Part shown: positions 8,207 through 18,893 of the stretch, piece by piece | Numbering within the stretch: the first letter of the stretch is position 1 | How the letters are laid out: every line of letters starts with the position of its first letter | NCBI RefSeq assembly: GCF_006540305.1 | Contig: NZ_BJOR01000001.1 | Location: 3,100,001-3,164,000, forward strand | Reading direction: 5' to 3' | Origin: Streptomyces sp. 6-11-2 | GTDB lineage: Bacteria; Actinomycetota; Actinomycetes; Streptomycetales; Streptomycetaceae | Length of the DNA stretch: 64,000 nt | The notes under the pieces: generated by a model | What the model saw: the letters and a program-made list of their open reading frames with translations, nothing else | The model's database searches: none | What the model was told of the DNA's origin: nothing | Program-made: the position numbers and the translations under genes

Positions 8207-9799
8207 TCAGACGGCCTCCGCCACGTCCTGACGTGCCTGCGCCTCGCCCGCGTCGGCGCGGTCCCCCGTGGCCGGTCCCGCTCCCCTCAGCGGGACCTCC
8301 TTGACGAACACCGCCGCGACGAGCGCGACCACCGCCACCACGGCGCCCAGCAGGAACGCCGAGTGCGTGCCGGCGGACACCGCGTGCTGGTAGGCCTCGC
8401 GGGCCTGGGCCGGCAGCTTGGCGAGGCTCGCCGCGTCCAGCTGCGCGGACTGCTCGGTGATCCCGCGGCCCAGGGCGCCGGCCCGCTCGGCCATCTCGTG
8501 CTGGACGCGGTTGTTGAACAGCGCGCCCATGATCGCGACACCGAAGGAGGAGCCGAGCGTACGGAAGAGGGTGGTGGACGAGGAGGCCACGCCCATGTCC
8601 CTCAGCTCCACGCTGTTCTGCGCGACCAGCATGGTGATCTGCATCAGGCAGCCCATGCCCGCCCCCAGGACGGCCATGTAGAGGCCGGAGGTGAGGCGGG
8701 TGGTGCCGGTGTCCATGAGGGACAGCAGGTACAGCCCGGCGATCATCAGAACGCTGCCGACGATGGGGAAGACCTTGTACCGGCCGCTGTTGGTGGTGAC
8801 CCGGCCCGCGATCAGCGACACGACCATCATCGCGGCCAGCATCGGCAGGAGCAGCAGACCGGAGTTGGTCGCGGAGGCGCCCTGCACCGACTGCTGGTAC
8901 AGCGGCAGGAACAGCACCGCGCCGAACATCACGAAGCCGGTGATGAAGCCGATCAGCGACATCAGGCTGAAGTTCAGGCTGCGGAAGATGTGCAGCGGCA
9001 CGATCGGCTCGGCGGCCTTGGTCTGCCAGAGCACGAACCCGACGAGCGCGACGACGCCGATCGCCATGAGCTCCATGATCCGCGCGGAGGTCCAGGCGTA
9101 CTCCGTACCGCCCCAGGTGGTGACGAGCACGATGGAGCTGATGCCCACGGTCAGCAGCACGGCACCCAGGTAGTCGATCCGCGCCTGGGAGCGCTTCTTC
9201 GGCAGGTGCAGTACGGCGCTGATCGCGACGAGTGCCACCGCGCCGAGGGGGAGGTTGATGTAGAAGGACCAGCGCCAGCCCCAGTTGTCGGTGATCGTGC
9301 CGCCGACCAGGGGGCCGCCGATCATCGCGAGCGCCATGACGCCGGCCATCATGCCCTGGTACTTGCCGCGCTCCCGCGGCGGGATCAGGTCGCCGATGAT
9401 GGCCATCACACCGACCATCAGACCGCCCGCGCCGAGGCCCTGGACGGCGCGGAAGCCGATCAGCTCGCCCATGTTCTGGGCCATGCCGCTCAGCGCGGAC
9501 CCGAGCAGGAAGATGACGATCGAGGTCATGAAGGCGCCCTTGCGCCCGTACATGTCGCCGAGCTTGCCCCACAGCGGGGTGGCCGCCGCGGTGGCCAGGG
9601 TGTAGGCGGTGACCACCCAGGAAAGGTGCTGAAGGCCGCCGAGCTCACCAACGATCGTCGGCATCGCGGTGCCCACGATCATGTTGTCGAGCATCGCGAG
9701 CATCATCGCGATCATGAGGGCGAGCAGGACGACCCGCACGCTCCTGGGTTGTTTGCCGGCCTGAGCCGTCTCCGGCCCGGCTTTCGCGCTGTCCGCCAT
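8207..9799 (-). CDS. MFS multidrug efflux transporter, DHA2 (14-TM) family
   Basis: This is a drug:proton antiporter of the EmrB/QacA type. The 530-residue protein begins with a short basic tail, then shows about 14 hydrophobic segments; motif A appears as GKLGDMYGRKGAF after helix 2, and the antiporter motif C-like MIGGPLVGG follows helix 5. It is divergent from a TetR regulator whose operators lie in the 150-bp gap. The substrate cannot be read from sequence. Confidence 0.93.
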   Translation of the reverse strand: MADSAKAGPETAQAGKQPRSVRVVLLALMIAMMLAMLDNMIVGTAMPTIVGELGGLQHLSWVVTAYTLATAAATPLWGKLGDMYGRKGAFMTSIVIFLLGSALSGMAQNMGELIGFRAVQGLGAGGLMVGVMAIIGDLIPPRERGKYQGMMAGVMALAMIGGPLVGGTITDNWGWRWSFYINLPLGAVALVAISAVLHLPKKRSQARIDYLGAVLLTVGISSIVLVTTWGGTEYAWTSARIMELMAIGVVALVGFVLWQTKAAEPIVPLHIFRSLNFSLMSLIGFITGFVMFGAVLFLPLYQQSVQGASATNSGLLLLPMLAAMMVVSLIAGRVTTNSGRYKVFPIVGSVLMIAGLYLLSLMDTGTTRLTSGLYMAVLGAGMGCLMQITMLVAQNSVELRDMGVASSSTTLFRTLGSSFGVAIMGALFNNRVQHEMAERAGALGRGITEQSAQLDAASLAKLPAQAREAYQHAVSAGTHSAFLLGAVVAVVALVAAVFVKEVPLRGAGPATGDRADAGEAQARQDVAEAV

Positions 9800-9825
9800 C
9801 CGTCCTACTCCCCCAGTCGATTGGG

Positions 9826-9897
9826 ACTTACTTGCCGCCCGGCAAGTTGACTACACTCTGGAAAGTAGACCTCCAGCTAGCCGGTCGTCAAGTAAGT
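9826..9897. promoter_or_regulatory. Probable TetR operator pair and MFS promoter
   Basis: The arms ACTTACTTGCCG (9826-9837) and CGTCAAGTAAGT (9886-9897) are inverted copies matching at 11 of 12 positions. A 7-bp palindrome CTTGCCG-CC-CGGCAAG (9831-9846) overlaps the first. On the minus strand TTGACG (9891-9886), an 18-bp spacer and TACTTT (9867-9862) form a good promoter for the MFS gene, with its -35 inside the second arm, so bound regulator would block it. Confidence 0.6.
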
Positions 9898-9949
9898 TTT
9901 GCCGACCAGCCGGCAGGCAAGGTGTCCAGGGAGCTCGAGGAGTACGAGG

Positions 9950-10546
9950 ATGGACGTCACGATGGACGGCACCAGGCAGCAGCGCCGCGGAAACACCCGC
10001 CAGCGCATCCAGGACGTGGCGCTCGAACTCTTCGCCGAGCAAGGCTACGAGAAGACCTCCCTGCGCGAGATCGCCGAGCGCCTCGACGTCACCAAGGCGG
10101 CCCTGTACTACCACTTCAAGACGAAGGAAGAGATCCTCGTCAGCCTGTTCGAAAGCCTCACGCGTCCGATGGAGGAGCTGATCGAGTGGGGGCGGCGGCA
10201 GCCGCACACACTGGAGACCAAGCAGGAGATCGTCCGCCGTTACGACCAGGCGCTCGCCGACGCGGCGCCGCTGTTCCGCTTCATGCAGGAGAACCAGGCG
10301 ACCGTGCGGGAGCTGCGCATCGGGGACGCCTTCAAGGACCGGATGCGCGGCCTGCGGGACATCATCATCGACCCGGGCGCGAACCTGGCCGACCAGGTCC
10401 GCTGCGTCAGCGCCATCTTCACGCTGCACGCCGGGATGTTCGTCATGCAGGACATCGAAGGCGACCCCGAGGAGCGGCGCAAGGCCGTGCTCGAGGTCGC
10501 CATCGACCTGGTGACTCAGGCACACCGGGGCGCGCGGGAGTCCTGA
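9950..10546 (+). CDS. TetR/AcrR family transcriptional regulator
   Basis: A 198-residue repressor with the typical N-terminal helix-turn-helix at about residues 12-60 (LREIAERLDVTKAALYYHFKTKEEIL) and a helical ligand-binding domain. The ATG at 9950 is preceded by GAGGAG; another ATG follows four codons later. It is divergent from the MFS efflux gene and most likely represses it, and probably itself, through the inverted repeats between them. Confidence 0.92.
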   Translation: MDVTMDGTRQQRRGNTRQRIQDVALELFAEQGYEKTSLREIAERLDVTKAALYYHFKTKEEILVSLFESLTRPMEELIEWGRRQPHTLETKQEIVRRYDQALADAAPLFRFMQENQATVRELRIGDAFKDRMRGLRDIIIDPGANLADQVRCVSAIFTLHAGMFVMQDIEGDPEERRKAVLEVAIDLVTQAHRGARES

Positions 10547-10551
10547 CGCGT

Positions 10552-10583
10552 CCGCCGCCCGCCGTTGGTCGGCAGGGCGGCGG
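10552..10583. terminator. Terminator between tetR-type gene and M23 peptidase gene
   Basis: A 9-bp perfect stem CCGCCGCCC/GGGCGGCGG with an inner GCCG/CGGC pairing, in the 58-bp gap between convergent genes. It probably serves both. Confidence 0.75.
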
Positions 10584-10604
10584 TGCGGTGCGCTGTTCGG
10601 CCGG

Positions 10605-11183
10605 TCAGACGGCCACGCCCTGCGAGCGCAGGAAGGCGAGCGGGTTGAGCGCGGAGCCGTAGTTCGGGGTGGTACGGATCTCGAAGTGCAGGTGCGGGCC
10701 GGTGGAGTTGCCGGTGTTGCCGGACAGGGCTATGTGCTGGCCGGTGGCGACGGCCTGGCCGATCCTCACGTCGACGCGCGAGAGGTGGGCGTACTGGGAG
10801 TACGTGCCGTTGGCGTGCTTGATGACGACGGCGTTGCCGTAGGCGGGGCCGTCACCGGCGCCGTTGGGACCGGCCTTGACGACGGTGCCGGCGTTCGCTG
10901 CGACGACCTTGGTGCCGGTCGGCACGGCGAAGTCCTGGCCGCTGTGCTTGTGTGCCCAGTGACCGCCGGCCTGGTTGAAGCCGGCGCTGAGCGCGAACTG
11001 CTTCACCGGCGCCGTCCAGGCGGCAGCCTGCGCGACGGCGGCGTGGGGGGCCGCCGTGGTCCCGGCGGCGGACGCTACTCCCGCACCCATGGCGACGGAG
11101 ACCCCCAGACCGGCGGCCAGGACGGCGGCGCGGGTACGGAGCTTGGTCGTACGGGCGGAACGGGACGTGGCGCGCTGGAACAT
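10605..11183 (-). CDS. Secreted M23 family (LytM-like) metallopeptidase
   Basis: A 192-residue cell-wall hydrolase that probably cuts peptide cross-links in peptidoglycan. It has a Tat/Sec-like signal (basic start, hydrophobic stretch to about residue 40 ending in ASA), then a single M23 domain with the zinc ligands HSGQD (HxxxD) and HLHF (HxH) intact. The ATG at 11183 has AGAGG upstream; the frame extends 33 codons more but that part overlaps the leader. It has no LysM or SH3 binding domain, unlike several Streptomyces relatives. Confidence 0.9.
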   Translation of the reverse strand: MFQRATSRSARTTKLRTRAAVLAAGLGVSVAMGAGVASAAGTTAAPHAAVAQAAAWTAPVKQFALSAGFNQAGGHWAHKHSGQDFAVPTGTKVVAANAGTVVKAGPNGAGDGPAYGNAVVIKHANGTYSQYAHLSRVDVRIGQAVATGQHIALSGNTGNSTGPHLHFEIRTTPNYGSALNPLAFLRSQGVAV

Positions 11184-11571
11184 CGAAACCTCTGGGGGTG
11201 GGGGACATGAGGACCACCCGGACGCATGTGCCTTCGCCGGGCGGGCCATCCCTTGGTAACCCCGCCGGTCACCGCCGCTCAAACACCCCCACTACGACGG
11301 AACGTAGTAAGAGGGGGCAGTGTCGTACGCCTCTTGACGTCTCCCCCATTCTGGACAAATGCCCTGCAGAGGACCCGTTTCGTACCATTTCACTGTCTTA
11401 AATGTCCGCTTTTTCAGCCCCTGTCCCCCACTAAGCACCGTAGTACGGGTCGGAGCGCTTGTGTGCCATGTCACCGGTGAGCGGGGGTGGGCCCTCTTTC
11501 CCTGTGACCGAGGCCATGTGGCCCCCGTCTCACGGGCGGCCCCCTCGGCCGCTGGCACACGGGCACGCGAA
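11184..11571 (-). other. Long leader/intergenic region of the M23 gene
   Basis: No gene is supported. The striking element is a hairpin at 11286-11317: CCCCC-ACTACG, a 6-nt loop, CGTAGT, a 4-nt bulge and GGGGG. It lies about 100 nt before the M23 start and could be a leader structure or an attenuator. Relatives of this gene often carry a c-di-AMP riboswitch; I looked for its conserved blocks and did not find them. Confidence 0.5.
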
Positions 11572-11601
11572 AGGGGCCGGTGCCCGAAGGCGCCGGCCCC
11601 T
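11572..11601 (-). terminator. clpC terminator
   Basis: A 13-bp stem with one non-Watson-Crick pair closed by a CGAA tetraloop, 19 bp after the clpC stop on the minus strand. Confidence 0.85.
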
Positions 11602-11619
11602 CTCGGTTGCCGCTGAGGC

Positions 11620-14145
<2,526 letters not shown>

Positions 14146-14301
14146 CGTTAATCGCTCCTCAGAGCGGTCAGGCAGTGGGGGGAACTTCCCCTCCCTGTCC
14201 TTCCGCAGCTTAGTCCCGCAAGCGGGGACCGCTCATTCCAACTGCCGACACCGGACCGAGAACCAACACTGCCTCCTGACCCCGAACGCCGACATCTGCT
14301 C

Positions 14302-14329
14302 CAACCCGATGGTGCGAGACGATGTTCCC
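14302..14329 (-). promoter_or_regulatory. Sigma-R-type promoter of clpC
   Basis: On the minus strand GGGAAC (14329-14324), an 18-bp spacer, then GTTG (14305-14302). This fits the GGGAAY-N18-GTT pattern known for the disulphide-stress sigma factor SigR, whose regulon is reported to include protein quality control genes such as clpC. It lies about 157 nt upstream of the start. Confidence 0.6.
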
Positions 14330-14360
14330 GCAGGCCAGGCAGTTACCCCAGTCGCCAGTA

Positions 14361-14374
14361 CGCCGATGGCGAAC
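14361..14374 (-). promoter_or_regulatory. Possible ClgR-like site upstream of clpC
   Basis: On the minus strand GTTCGCC is followed after 4 nt by GCG. The ClgR motif, as I recall it, is GTTCGCY-N5-GCG, so the spacing is one short. A second GTTCGCCC lies at 14491-14484. Tentative. Confidence 0.3.
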
Positions 14375-14597
14375 GTGAGACTCCGCTGCCCGGGTGCCGC
14401 CTGCGTGTCGCCCCCTCCCACTAGGCATCTCTTACCCGTACCGACTGACCATGCATGCCGCGTGACCGGGTTCCCTCAGCTATGGGCGAACAACCTTGCG
14501 CCCTTTCCCGCCCCCGCGCGCCCCTCTCGCCCGCGACATTTCGCACACACGCTGATACCGAGCGTAACTCCAGCGCGTTTCGGATGGTTTCTCAGGC

Positions 14598-15284
14598 ATG
14601 GTCGGCAGCCCTTCCACGGTCCCCGTTCCGGTTCCGTCTCCCCGTCGGCCGCCGGTCCCCGGCGACGGGGGGCGGCAGTCGCGGCACCGGCTGTGCCGGC
14701 GCCACTGGTACGAGAACGAACTGGGCTGGGCCACGGTGCCCGGAGCACCGGTACGACTCGTGGTGGGCCGCCACTTCGACGTCCTGGACGTGCCCGCCGA
14801 GGCCGGGCGTGCGGCGCTGCGCCATCTGGGGCCCGGCTCTCCGGTGGCCTTGCGGGGGGACCGGATGCGGCTGCTGATGGCGGCGGGCAGCGCGGAGGAG
14901 CTGCCGGGGCTGCTGGAGTGGCTGGAGTGGGGCCCGTCGGCGCTGGGCCTGGACCTGGTGGCCCTGGGCGCGGGCGCGCTGATGGACGCGCCGCCGCCTC
15001 CGGGCGCCGGTCCGCTCGGGCCGCGGCCGGTCAGCCCCGGCCGCTCCGGTTCACAGGGGGCCGCCGTGTGGCTGCGGCCCCCCGGGTCCGCGTGCGAGGT
15101 CGAGGCCTCGCTGCCGACACTGTCGGCCGTGGGGGCCGGTGGGGGCACCCCCGATCTCGTACGTCTGGTGGACACGGTGGCGACACACGTCCACCGGATC
15201 CGGCTGCGGCGCGCGTGCGCCCAGCCGTTCCCGTTCCACGAGGGCCCGGCACAGGCCCCTGATCAGCCGTTGGCCTTCTCGTAG
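14598..15284 (+). CDS. SCO3374 family protein of unknown function
   Basis: The place between clpC and lsr2 and the sequence match the actinobacterial family named after SCO3374, for which no function is known to me. The 228-residue protein starts with a Pro/Val-rich tail, then a basic Cys/His stretch (CRRHWYENELGW), then a domain with GAPVRLVVGRHFDVLDVPA that resembles the N-terminal part of bifunctional primase/polymerase-type proteins; this resemblance is weak. A few cysteines and histidines (near 38-42) could bind metal. Its last 22 bp overlap the end of lsr2 on the other strand. Confidence 0.7.
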   Translation: MVGSPSTVPVPVPSPRRPPVPGDGGRQSRHRLCRRHWYENELGWATVPGAPVRLVVGRHFDVLDVPAEAGRAALRHLGPGSPVALRGDRMRLLMAAGSAEELPGLLEWLEWGPSALGLDLVALGAGALMDAPPPPGAGPLGPRPVSPGRSGSQGAAVWLRPPGSACEVEASLPTLSAVGAGGGTPDLVRLVDTVATHVHRIRLRRACAQPFPFHEGPAQAPDQPLAFS

Positions 15285-15598
15285 GCCTCGCGAATGGACG
15301 CGGGGACCCGGCCGCGGTCGTTGACCTCGTAGCCGTTCTCCTTCGCCCAGGCGCGGATCTGCGCGGTGTCCTGGCTGCCGCCGGAAGCGGCACGCGCCTT
15401 TCCACGTCCGCCCGAAGCGCGGCCCCCGGTGCGCCGGCCGCTCTTGAGGTACGGCTCGAGAAGGCCACGGAGCTTGTCCGCATTGGCGGTGGTGAGATCG
15501 ATCTCGTACGTCTTGCCGTCCAGCGCGAACGTCACGGTCTCGTCCGCCTCGCCGCCGTCGAGGTCGTCGACAAGAAGGACCTGAACCTTCTGTGCCAC
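15263..15598 (-). CDS. lsr2: Nucleoid-associated silencer Lsr2
   Basis: Lsr2 bridges AT-rich DNA and silences foreign and specialised-metabolism genes in Streptomyces. The 111-residue protein has the N-terminal dimerisation domain (VQVLLVDDLDGGEADETV), a basic Gly/Arg linker (about 54-75) and the C-terminal DNA-binding domain with the AT-hook-like R95-G96-R97. The GTG at 15598 has AAAGGA upstream; the frame extends to 15793 but that is the leader. Its stop lies within the last codons of the facing gene. Confidence 0.96.
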   Translation of the reverse strand: MAQKVQVLLVDDLDGGEADETVTFALDGKTYEIDLTTANADKLRGLLEPYLKSGRRTGGRASGGRGKARAASGGSQDTAQIRAWAKENGYEVNDRGRVPASIREAYEKANG

Positions 15599-15815
15599 CG
15601 GATTTCCTTTCATCGATAACGTGAGGACCGGGGATGGTCGGTGTCCGCCGATTCGCCGTCCCCTGTTATATGCAGTGCAGCAGTACGTCGGAAAGCAAAC
15701 CGCTTTTGCGGGAAAAACACAAACCCCTGGGAGAGACCAGGCACTCACCCCGTCCGGAAACATGCGCGTTTCGGACATAGGGAACGCGGGCATGCCCGGC
15801 CGGCCGGAATGTGGA
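15599..15815 (-). promoter_or_regulatory. lsr2 leader and promoter region
   Basis: This 217-bp gap is richer in A/T than its surroundings. On the minus strand TATAAC about 70 nt before the start, with TTTCCG 18 bp upstream of it, is the best promoter candidate. A CCGC-TTTT-GCGG hairpin near 15695-15710 could end the upstream acetyltransferase transcript. AT-rich leader DNA would also suit Lsr2 autoregulation. Confidence 0.35.
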
Positions 15816-16349
15816 TCACAGATGCAGAAGCATCCGGCTGTTGCCCAGGGTGTTCGGTTTCACTCGTTCGAGACCCAGGAACTCCGCGACGCCCTCGTCA
15901 TAGGAACGCAGCAGCTCCGCGTAGACATCGGCGTCGACGGGCGTCTCGCCGATCTCCACGAAGCCGTGCTTGGTGAAGAAGTCCACTTCGAAGGTCAGGC
16001 AGAATACGCGGCGAACACCGAGCCGGCGTGCCGTCTCGAGCAACTTCTCCAGCAGCCGATGTCCGACCCCGGCGCCCTTGAGACCGGGCTTCACCGCGAG
16101 AGTGCGCACTTCCGCCAGGTCTTCCCACATCACGTGCAGTGCGCCGCAGCCGACGACCTCGGCGTTGTCGTCCCGTTCGGCGACCCAGAACTCCTGGATG
16201 TCCTCGTAAAGCGTCACCGTGGCTTTGTCGAGCAGGATGCGCCCGCGAACGTAGGCGTCCAGCAGTCGGCGCACTGCGGGGACATCGCCGGTCCGGGCCC
16301 GTCGGACGGTGATGGATTTTGCGGTCTCTTCGGGGCGTTCTACGGACAT
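15816..16349 (-). CDS. GNAT amino-acid N-acetyltransferase (short ArgA-like)
   Basis: The 177-residue protein is a single GNAT domain resembling the short actinobacterial N-acetylglutamate synthase (such as M. tuberculosis ArgA, Rv2747), which starts arginine synthesis by acetylating glutamate. Motif A is VRTLAVKPGLKGAGVGHRLL near residues 82-101. The start ATG has TAGCGT 6 nt upstream (16361-16356, minus), a leaderless pattern. No other arginine genes are nearby, as is usual for this orphan type. A different acyl acceptor cannot be excluded. Confidence 0.8.
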   Translation of the reverse strand: MSVERPEETAKSITVRRARTGDVPAVRRLLDAYVRGRILLDKATVTLYEDIQEFWVAERDDNAEVVGCGALHVMWEDLAEVRTLAVKPGLKGAGVGHRLLEKLLETARRLGVRRVFCLTFEVDFFTKHGFVEIGETPVDADVYAELLRSYDEGVAEFLGLERVKPNTLGNSRMLLHL

Positions 16350-16358
16350 GAGCGGACG

Positions 16359-16859
16359 CTATCGCCCGCGGCCGTCCCGTGCCGAGCCGGGGTTCTCGTC
16401 ACGGGTTTCCGGAGCTGGGACGGTATCCGGGGCTTGGGTGCTATCCGGGACTTCACCGGCGACTTCGGGTGCACCGGTTCCCCGGATGGCGCCTTCGGCG
16501 GTGCCTTCGACGATGCGCACGGCATCCCGCAGGGCCTGCCGCTGTTCGTCGCTCATCATCCCGAAGAAGGCCACGAGAGCGGCGGCGGCGTTGTCGCTCT
16601 GGGACCAGGCGTCGTTCATCAGTGCGGCGGCGTAGGCGGCGCGGGTGGAGACGGCCTCATATCGATAGGCCCGGCCCTCGGCTTCGCGGCGCACCCAGCC
16701 CTTGTGATGGAGATTGTCCAAAACGGTCATCACCGTGGTGTACGCGATGGACCTCTCGCGCTGAAGGTCTTCCAGGACCTCTCGAACGGTCACCGGGCGG
16801 TTCCACTTCCACACCCGCGTCATGACCGCGTCTTCGAGTTCTCCCAGGGGCCGAGGCAC
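16359..16859 (-). CDS. BlaI/MecI/CopY family transcriptional regulator
   Basis: A 166-residue winged-helix repressor of the penicillinase-repressor family: MPRPLGELEDAVMTRVWKW opens the DNA-binding domain, and YTTVMTVLDNLHHKGWV forms the recognition part (about 40-56). The C-terminal 45 residues are Pro/Glu-rich and disordered-looking. No BlaR-type sensor protease is adjacent, so the signal is unknown. The GTG start is 8 nt after TAGGGT. Confidence 0.9.
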   Translation of the reverse strand: MPRPLGELEDAVMTRVWKWNRPVTVREVLEDLQRERSIAYTTVMTVLDNLHHKGWVRREAEGRAYRYEAVSTRAAYAAALMNDAWSQSDNAAAALVAFFGMMSDEQRQALRDAVRIVEGTAEGAIRGTGAPEVAGEVPDSTQAPDTVPAPETRDENPGSARDGRGR

Positions 16860-16935
16860 AACTCAGCACCCTAGTGGGAGAACCCGTCAATGGCGTGCCG
16901 AACATACGCCTTCGGTGTCAAACACGAACAAAAAG

Positions 16936-16982
16936 GGCGTACGACCCCGTGGTGAGGTGTCCTCACACGGGGGCCGTACGCC
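16936..16982 (-). terminator. Long two-part hairpin terminator
   Basis: GGCGTACG (16936-16943) pairs with CGTACGCC (16975-16982); inside, CCCCGT pairs with ACGGGG and GTGAGG with CCTCAC around a TGT loop. It lies just after the 62-residue membrane protein gene on the minus strand. Confidence 0.8.
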
Positions 16983-16985
16983 GCT

Positions 16986-17174
16986 TCAGGCGTCGGTGGG
17001 CGCGCCGGCTCCGGAGGTCTGGGAGCCGCTCCGTGCGCGCGCGAGGGCGGCGTCCACGGCCGCGTCCTCCTTGGCCTTGGCGGCCCCGCCCTGGGTCTTC
17101 ACGATCACCCTGACCAGAGCGATGAAGAACGCGGCCATGACGACCGGGGGAACGAGTGCGGAGACGTAGTCCAT
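16986..17174 (-). CDS. Small single-pass membrane protein
   Basis: A 62-residue protein with one hydrophobic segment (MDYVSALVPPVVMAAFFIAL, residues 1-20) followed by a charged Ala/Lys/Glu-rich tail likely in the cytoplasm. No family recognised. The ATG at 17174 has GGA upstream at 6 nt; an extension of ten codons is possible. A strong terminator follows. Confidence 0.7.
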   Translation of the reverse strand: MDYVSALVPPVVMAAFFIALVRVIVKTQGGAAKAKEDAAVDAALARARSGSQTSGAGAPTDA

Positions 17175-17228
17175 GGATCCAGAGTAGTCACGGCGGCGGG
17201 ACAAACAGGGGCGGGGTGGTCCGGAGCG

Positions 17229-18014
17229 TCACACCGCCGCGAGACACTGCTGCGGCTTCCCGGAGGGCGGGCCCGGCTTCCGCCGTGGGAAGACCTCGCC
17301 CGGCGTGGGCACGGGCCGCCGAACGGGCTTCGGCGCGGGCGCCGTCCCGGGCTGCGCGGGGGCGGGCCGCTCCCCCGGCTTCGCAGCGGGCTTCTGGGCG
17401 GGCTTCTCGTCCCCGCCGTCCTCCTGCTGCGCCCCCCGGCCGCCCGGCGGACCGCCCATGAGCGCCTGAAGCACGCCGAGGGAGGCCGTGACGGCCGACG
17501 GGGCTCCTTGACCGGTGCGGAGTGGGCCGGCCGGATGGACCGGGGCGGCGGCCCGGGCGGCCGGGGCCGGCGGTTCGGCGGGGGCCGGGTGGGCGGCCGG
17601 GACCGGGTGCGCGGAGGCCGACTCGCTAGGGGGCGCCACGGGCGGGGTGAGCGTCCGGCAGCGGCGCAGGAGGGTCGCGGCGGCCGGGGCGCCGCGCAGG
17701 GCACCCAGGGCGGCCAGGTCGTCGGCCGTGGGCCGGTGGCCCGCGTCCAGGCAGTCGGCGAGGAGCACGAGGTAGCCGGCGGCCGCGCCGGGGAGGGCGG
17801 CGCGGTACCGGGCGAGATCGGCCACCAGGAACGCGCGCAGCCGGACACCCTCGTGCATCGCCTCGTCGAGTGACTCGGCGAGCCGGCGGCACTCCTGCAC
17901 GTCTTCGGCACTGGCGGGACGGGGCTGAAGGGCGAGGGCGAGGGCGCGGCGGAGCACAGGCAGCTCCTCCGCGCCGAACGCCATGCCGCCGCGGGTTCCG
18001 TATGGCGTAGGCAT
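17229..18014 (-). CDS. Hypothetical protein with helical N-terminus and Pro/Ala-rich C-terminus
   Basis: Unrecognised. The 261-residue product has a compact helical domain in residues 1-120 (VLRRALALALQPRPASAEDVQECRRL) and a long Pro/Ala/Gly-rich, probably disordered tail with basic patches. TATCGT lies 6 nt before the ATG (18026-18021, minus), a leaderless promoter pattern, in an A/T-richer stretch. It lies 54 bp upstream of the small membrane protein gene and the two may be co-transcribed. Confidence 0.7.
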   Translation of the reverse strand: MPTPYGTRGGMAFGAEELPVLRRALALALQPRPASAEDVQECRRLAESLDEAMHEGVRLRAFLVADLARYRAALPGAAAGYLVLLADCLDAGHRPTADDLAALGALRGAPAAATLLRRCRTLTPPVAPPSESASAHPVPAAHPAPAEPPAPAARAAAPVHPAGPLRTGQGAPSAVTASLGVLQALMGGPPGGRGAQQEDGGDEKPAQKPAAKPGERPAPAQPGTAPAPKPVRRPVPTPGEVFPRRKPGPPSGKPQQCLAAV

Positions 18015-18090
18015 AGGCCGACGATACGCGCTAATCAGACAAATTCGACATAAGGCGCGGGTGTGGCGTGCGAAGGTGTCGCCGCCCCGC

Positions 18091-18888
18091 TCAGAGGCGC
18101 GAGACGTTCCGCTCGTAGACCAGTCGCAGCCCGATGAGGGTCAGCCACGGCTCGTGCTCGTCGATCAGCGAGGACTCGCCGAGCACCATCGGCGCCAGCC
18201 CGCCCGTCGCGATCACCGTCACGTCGTCCGGTTCGTCGGCCAGCTCCCGGGCCATCCGGCTGACCACGCCGTCGACCTGCCCGGCGAACCCGTAGATGAT
18301 CCCGGCCTGCATCGCCTCGACCGTGTTCTTGCCGATCACGCTGCGCGGGCGGGCCACCTCGATCTTCCGCAGCTGCGCCGCCCTGACGCCCAGCGCCTCG
18401 ACGGAGATCTCGATGCCGGGCGCGATGACCCCGCCGACGTACTCCCCGCGCGCGCTGATCGCGTCGAAGGTCGTCGCCGTACCGAAGTCGACGACGATCG
18501 CCGGGCCGCCGTACAGCTCGTTCGCCGCCACCGCGTTGATGATGCGGTCGGCGCCGACCTCCTTGGGGTTGTCGAACAGGATCGGCACGCCCGTCTTGAC
18601 GCCGGGTTCGACGAGCACGGCGGGTACGTCGCCGTAGTGGCGCCGCGTCACCTCGCGCAGTTCCTGGAGCACCGACGGGACGGTCGCGCAGATCGCGATG
18701 CCGTCGATGCCCTCGCCCAGTTCGTCGCCGAGCAGCGGGTGCATGCCCATCAGGCCCTGAAGCAGCACCGCCAGCTCGTCGGCCGTGCGGCGCGCGTCGG
18801 TGGAGATGCGCCAGTGTTCGACGATGTCCTCCCCGTCGAACAGGCCCAGCACGGTGTGCGTGTTGCCGACGTCGATCGTCAGAAGCAT
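18091..18888 (-). CDS. coaX: Type III pantothenate kinase CoaX
   Basis: CoaX phosphorylates pantothenate, the first step of CoA synthesis. The 265-residue ASKHA-fold protein has the phosphate motif DVGNT at 6-10, GADRI, and FGTATTFD. The ATG at 18888 is 5 bp after the nadC stop, so it is the last gene of the cofactor operon with panC upstream: pantothenate made by PanC is the CoaX substrate. Confidence 0.96.
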   Translation of the reverse strand: MLLTIDVGNTHTVLGLFDGEDIVEHWRISTDARRTADELAVLLQGLMGMHPLLGDELGEGIDGIAICATVPSVLQELREVTRRHYGDVPAVLVEPGVKTGVPILFDNPKEVGADRIINAVAANELYGGPAIVVDFGTATTFDAISARGEYVGGVIAPGIEISVEALGVRAAQLRKIEVARPRSVIGKNTVEAMQAGIIYGFAGQVDGVVSRMARELADEPDDVTVIATGGLAPMVLGESSLIDEHEPWLTLIGLRLVYERNVSRL

Positions 18889-18893
18889 GGCCG

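Larger units (their letters stand above)
14146..14597. other. Intergenic region between clpC and the SCO3374-family gene
   Basis: This 452-bp gap between divergent genes holds no gene that I can support. It carries clpC control elements (listed separately) and, towards the right, the promoter of the rightward gene, for which I see no clear hexamers. Confidence 0.6.

Noticed and set aside
8060..9850. Nearly 600-codon plus-strand frame over the MFS gene
   Set aside because: Mirror of the transporter gene, rich in His, Gln and Asp; no domain.
11184..11571. c-di-AMP (ydaO-type) riboswitch before the M23 peptidase gene
   Set aside because: Expected from relatives of this gene, but the conserved blocks of the riboswitch class are not recognisable on the minus strand; only a simple hairpin is seen.
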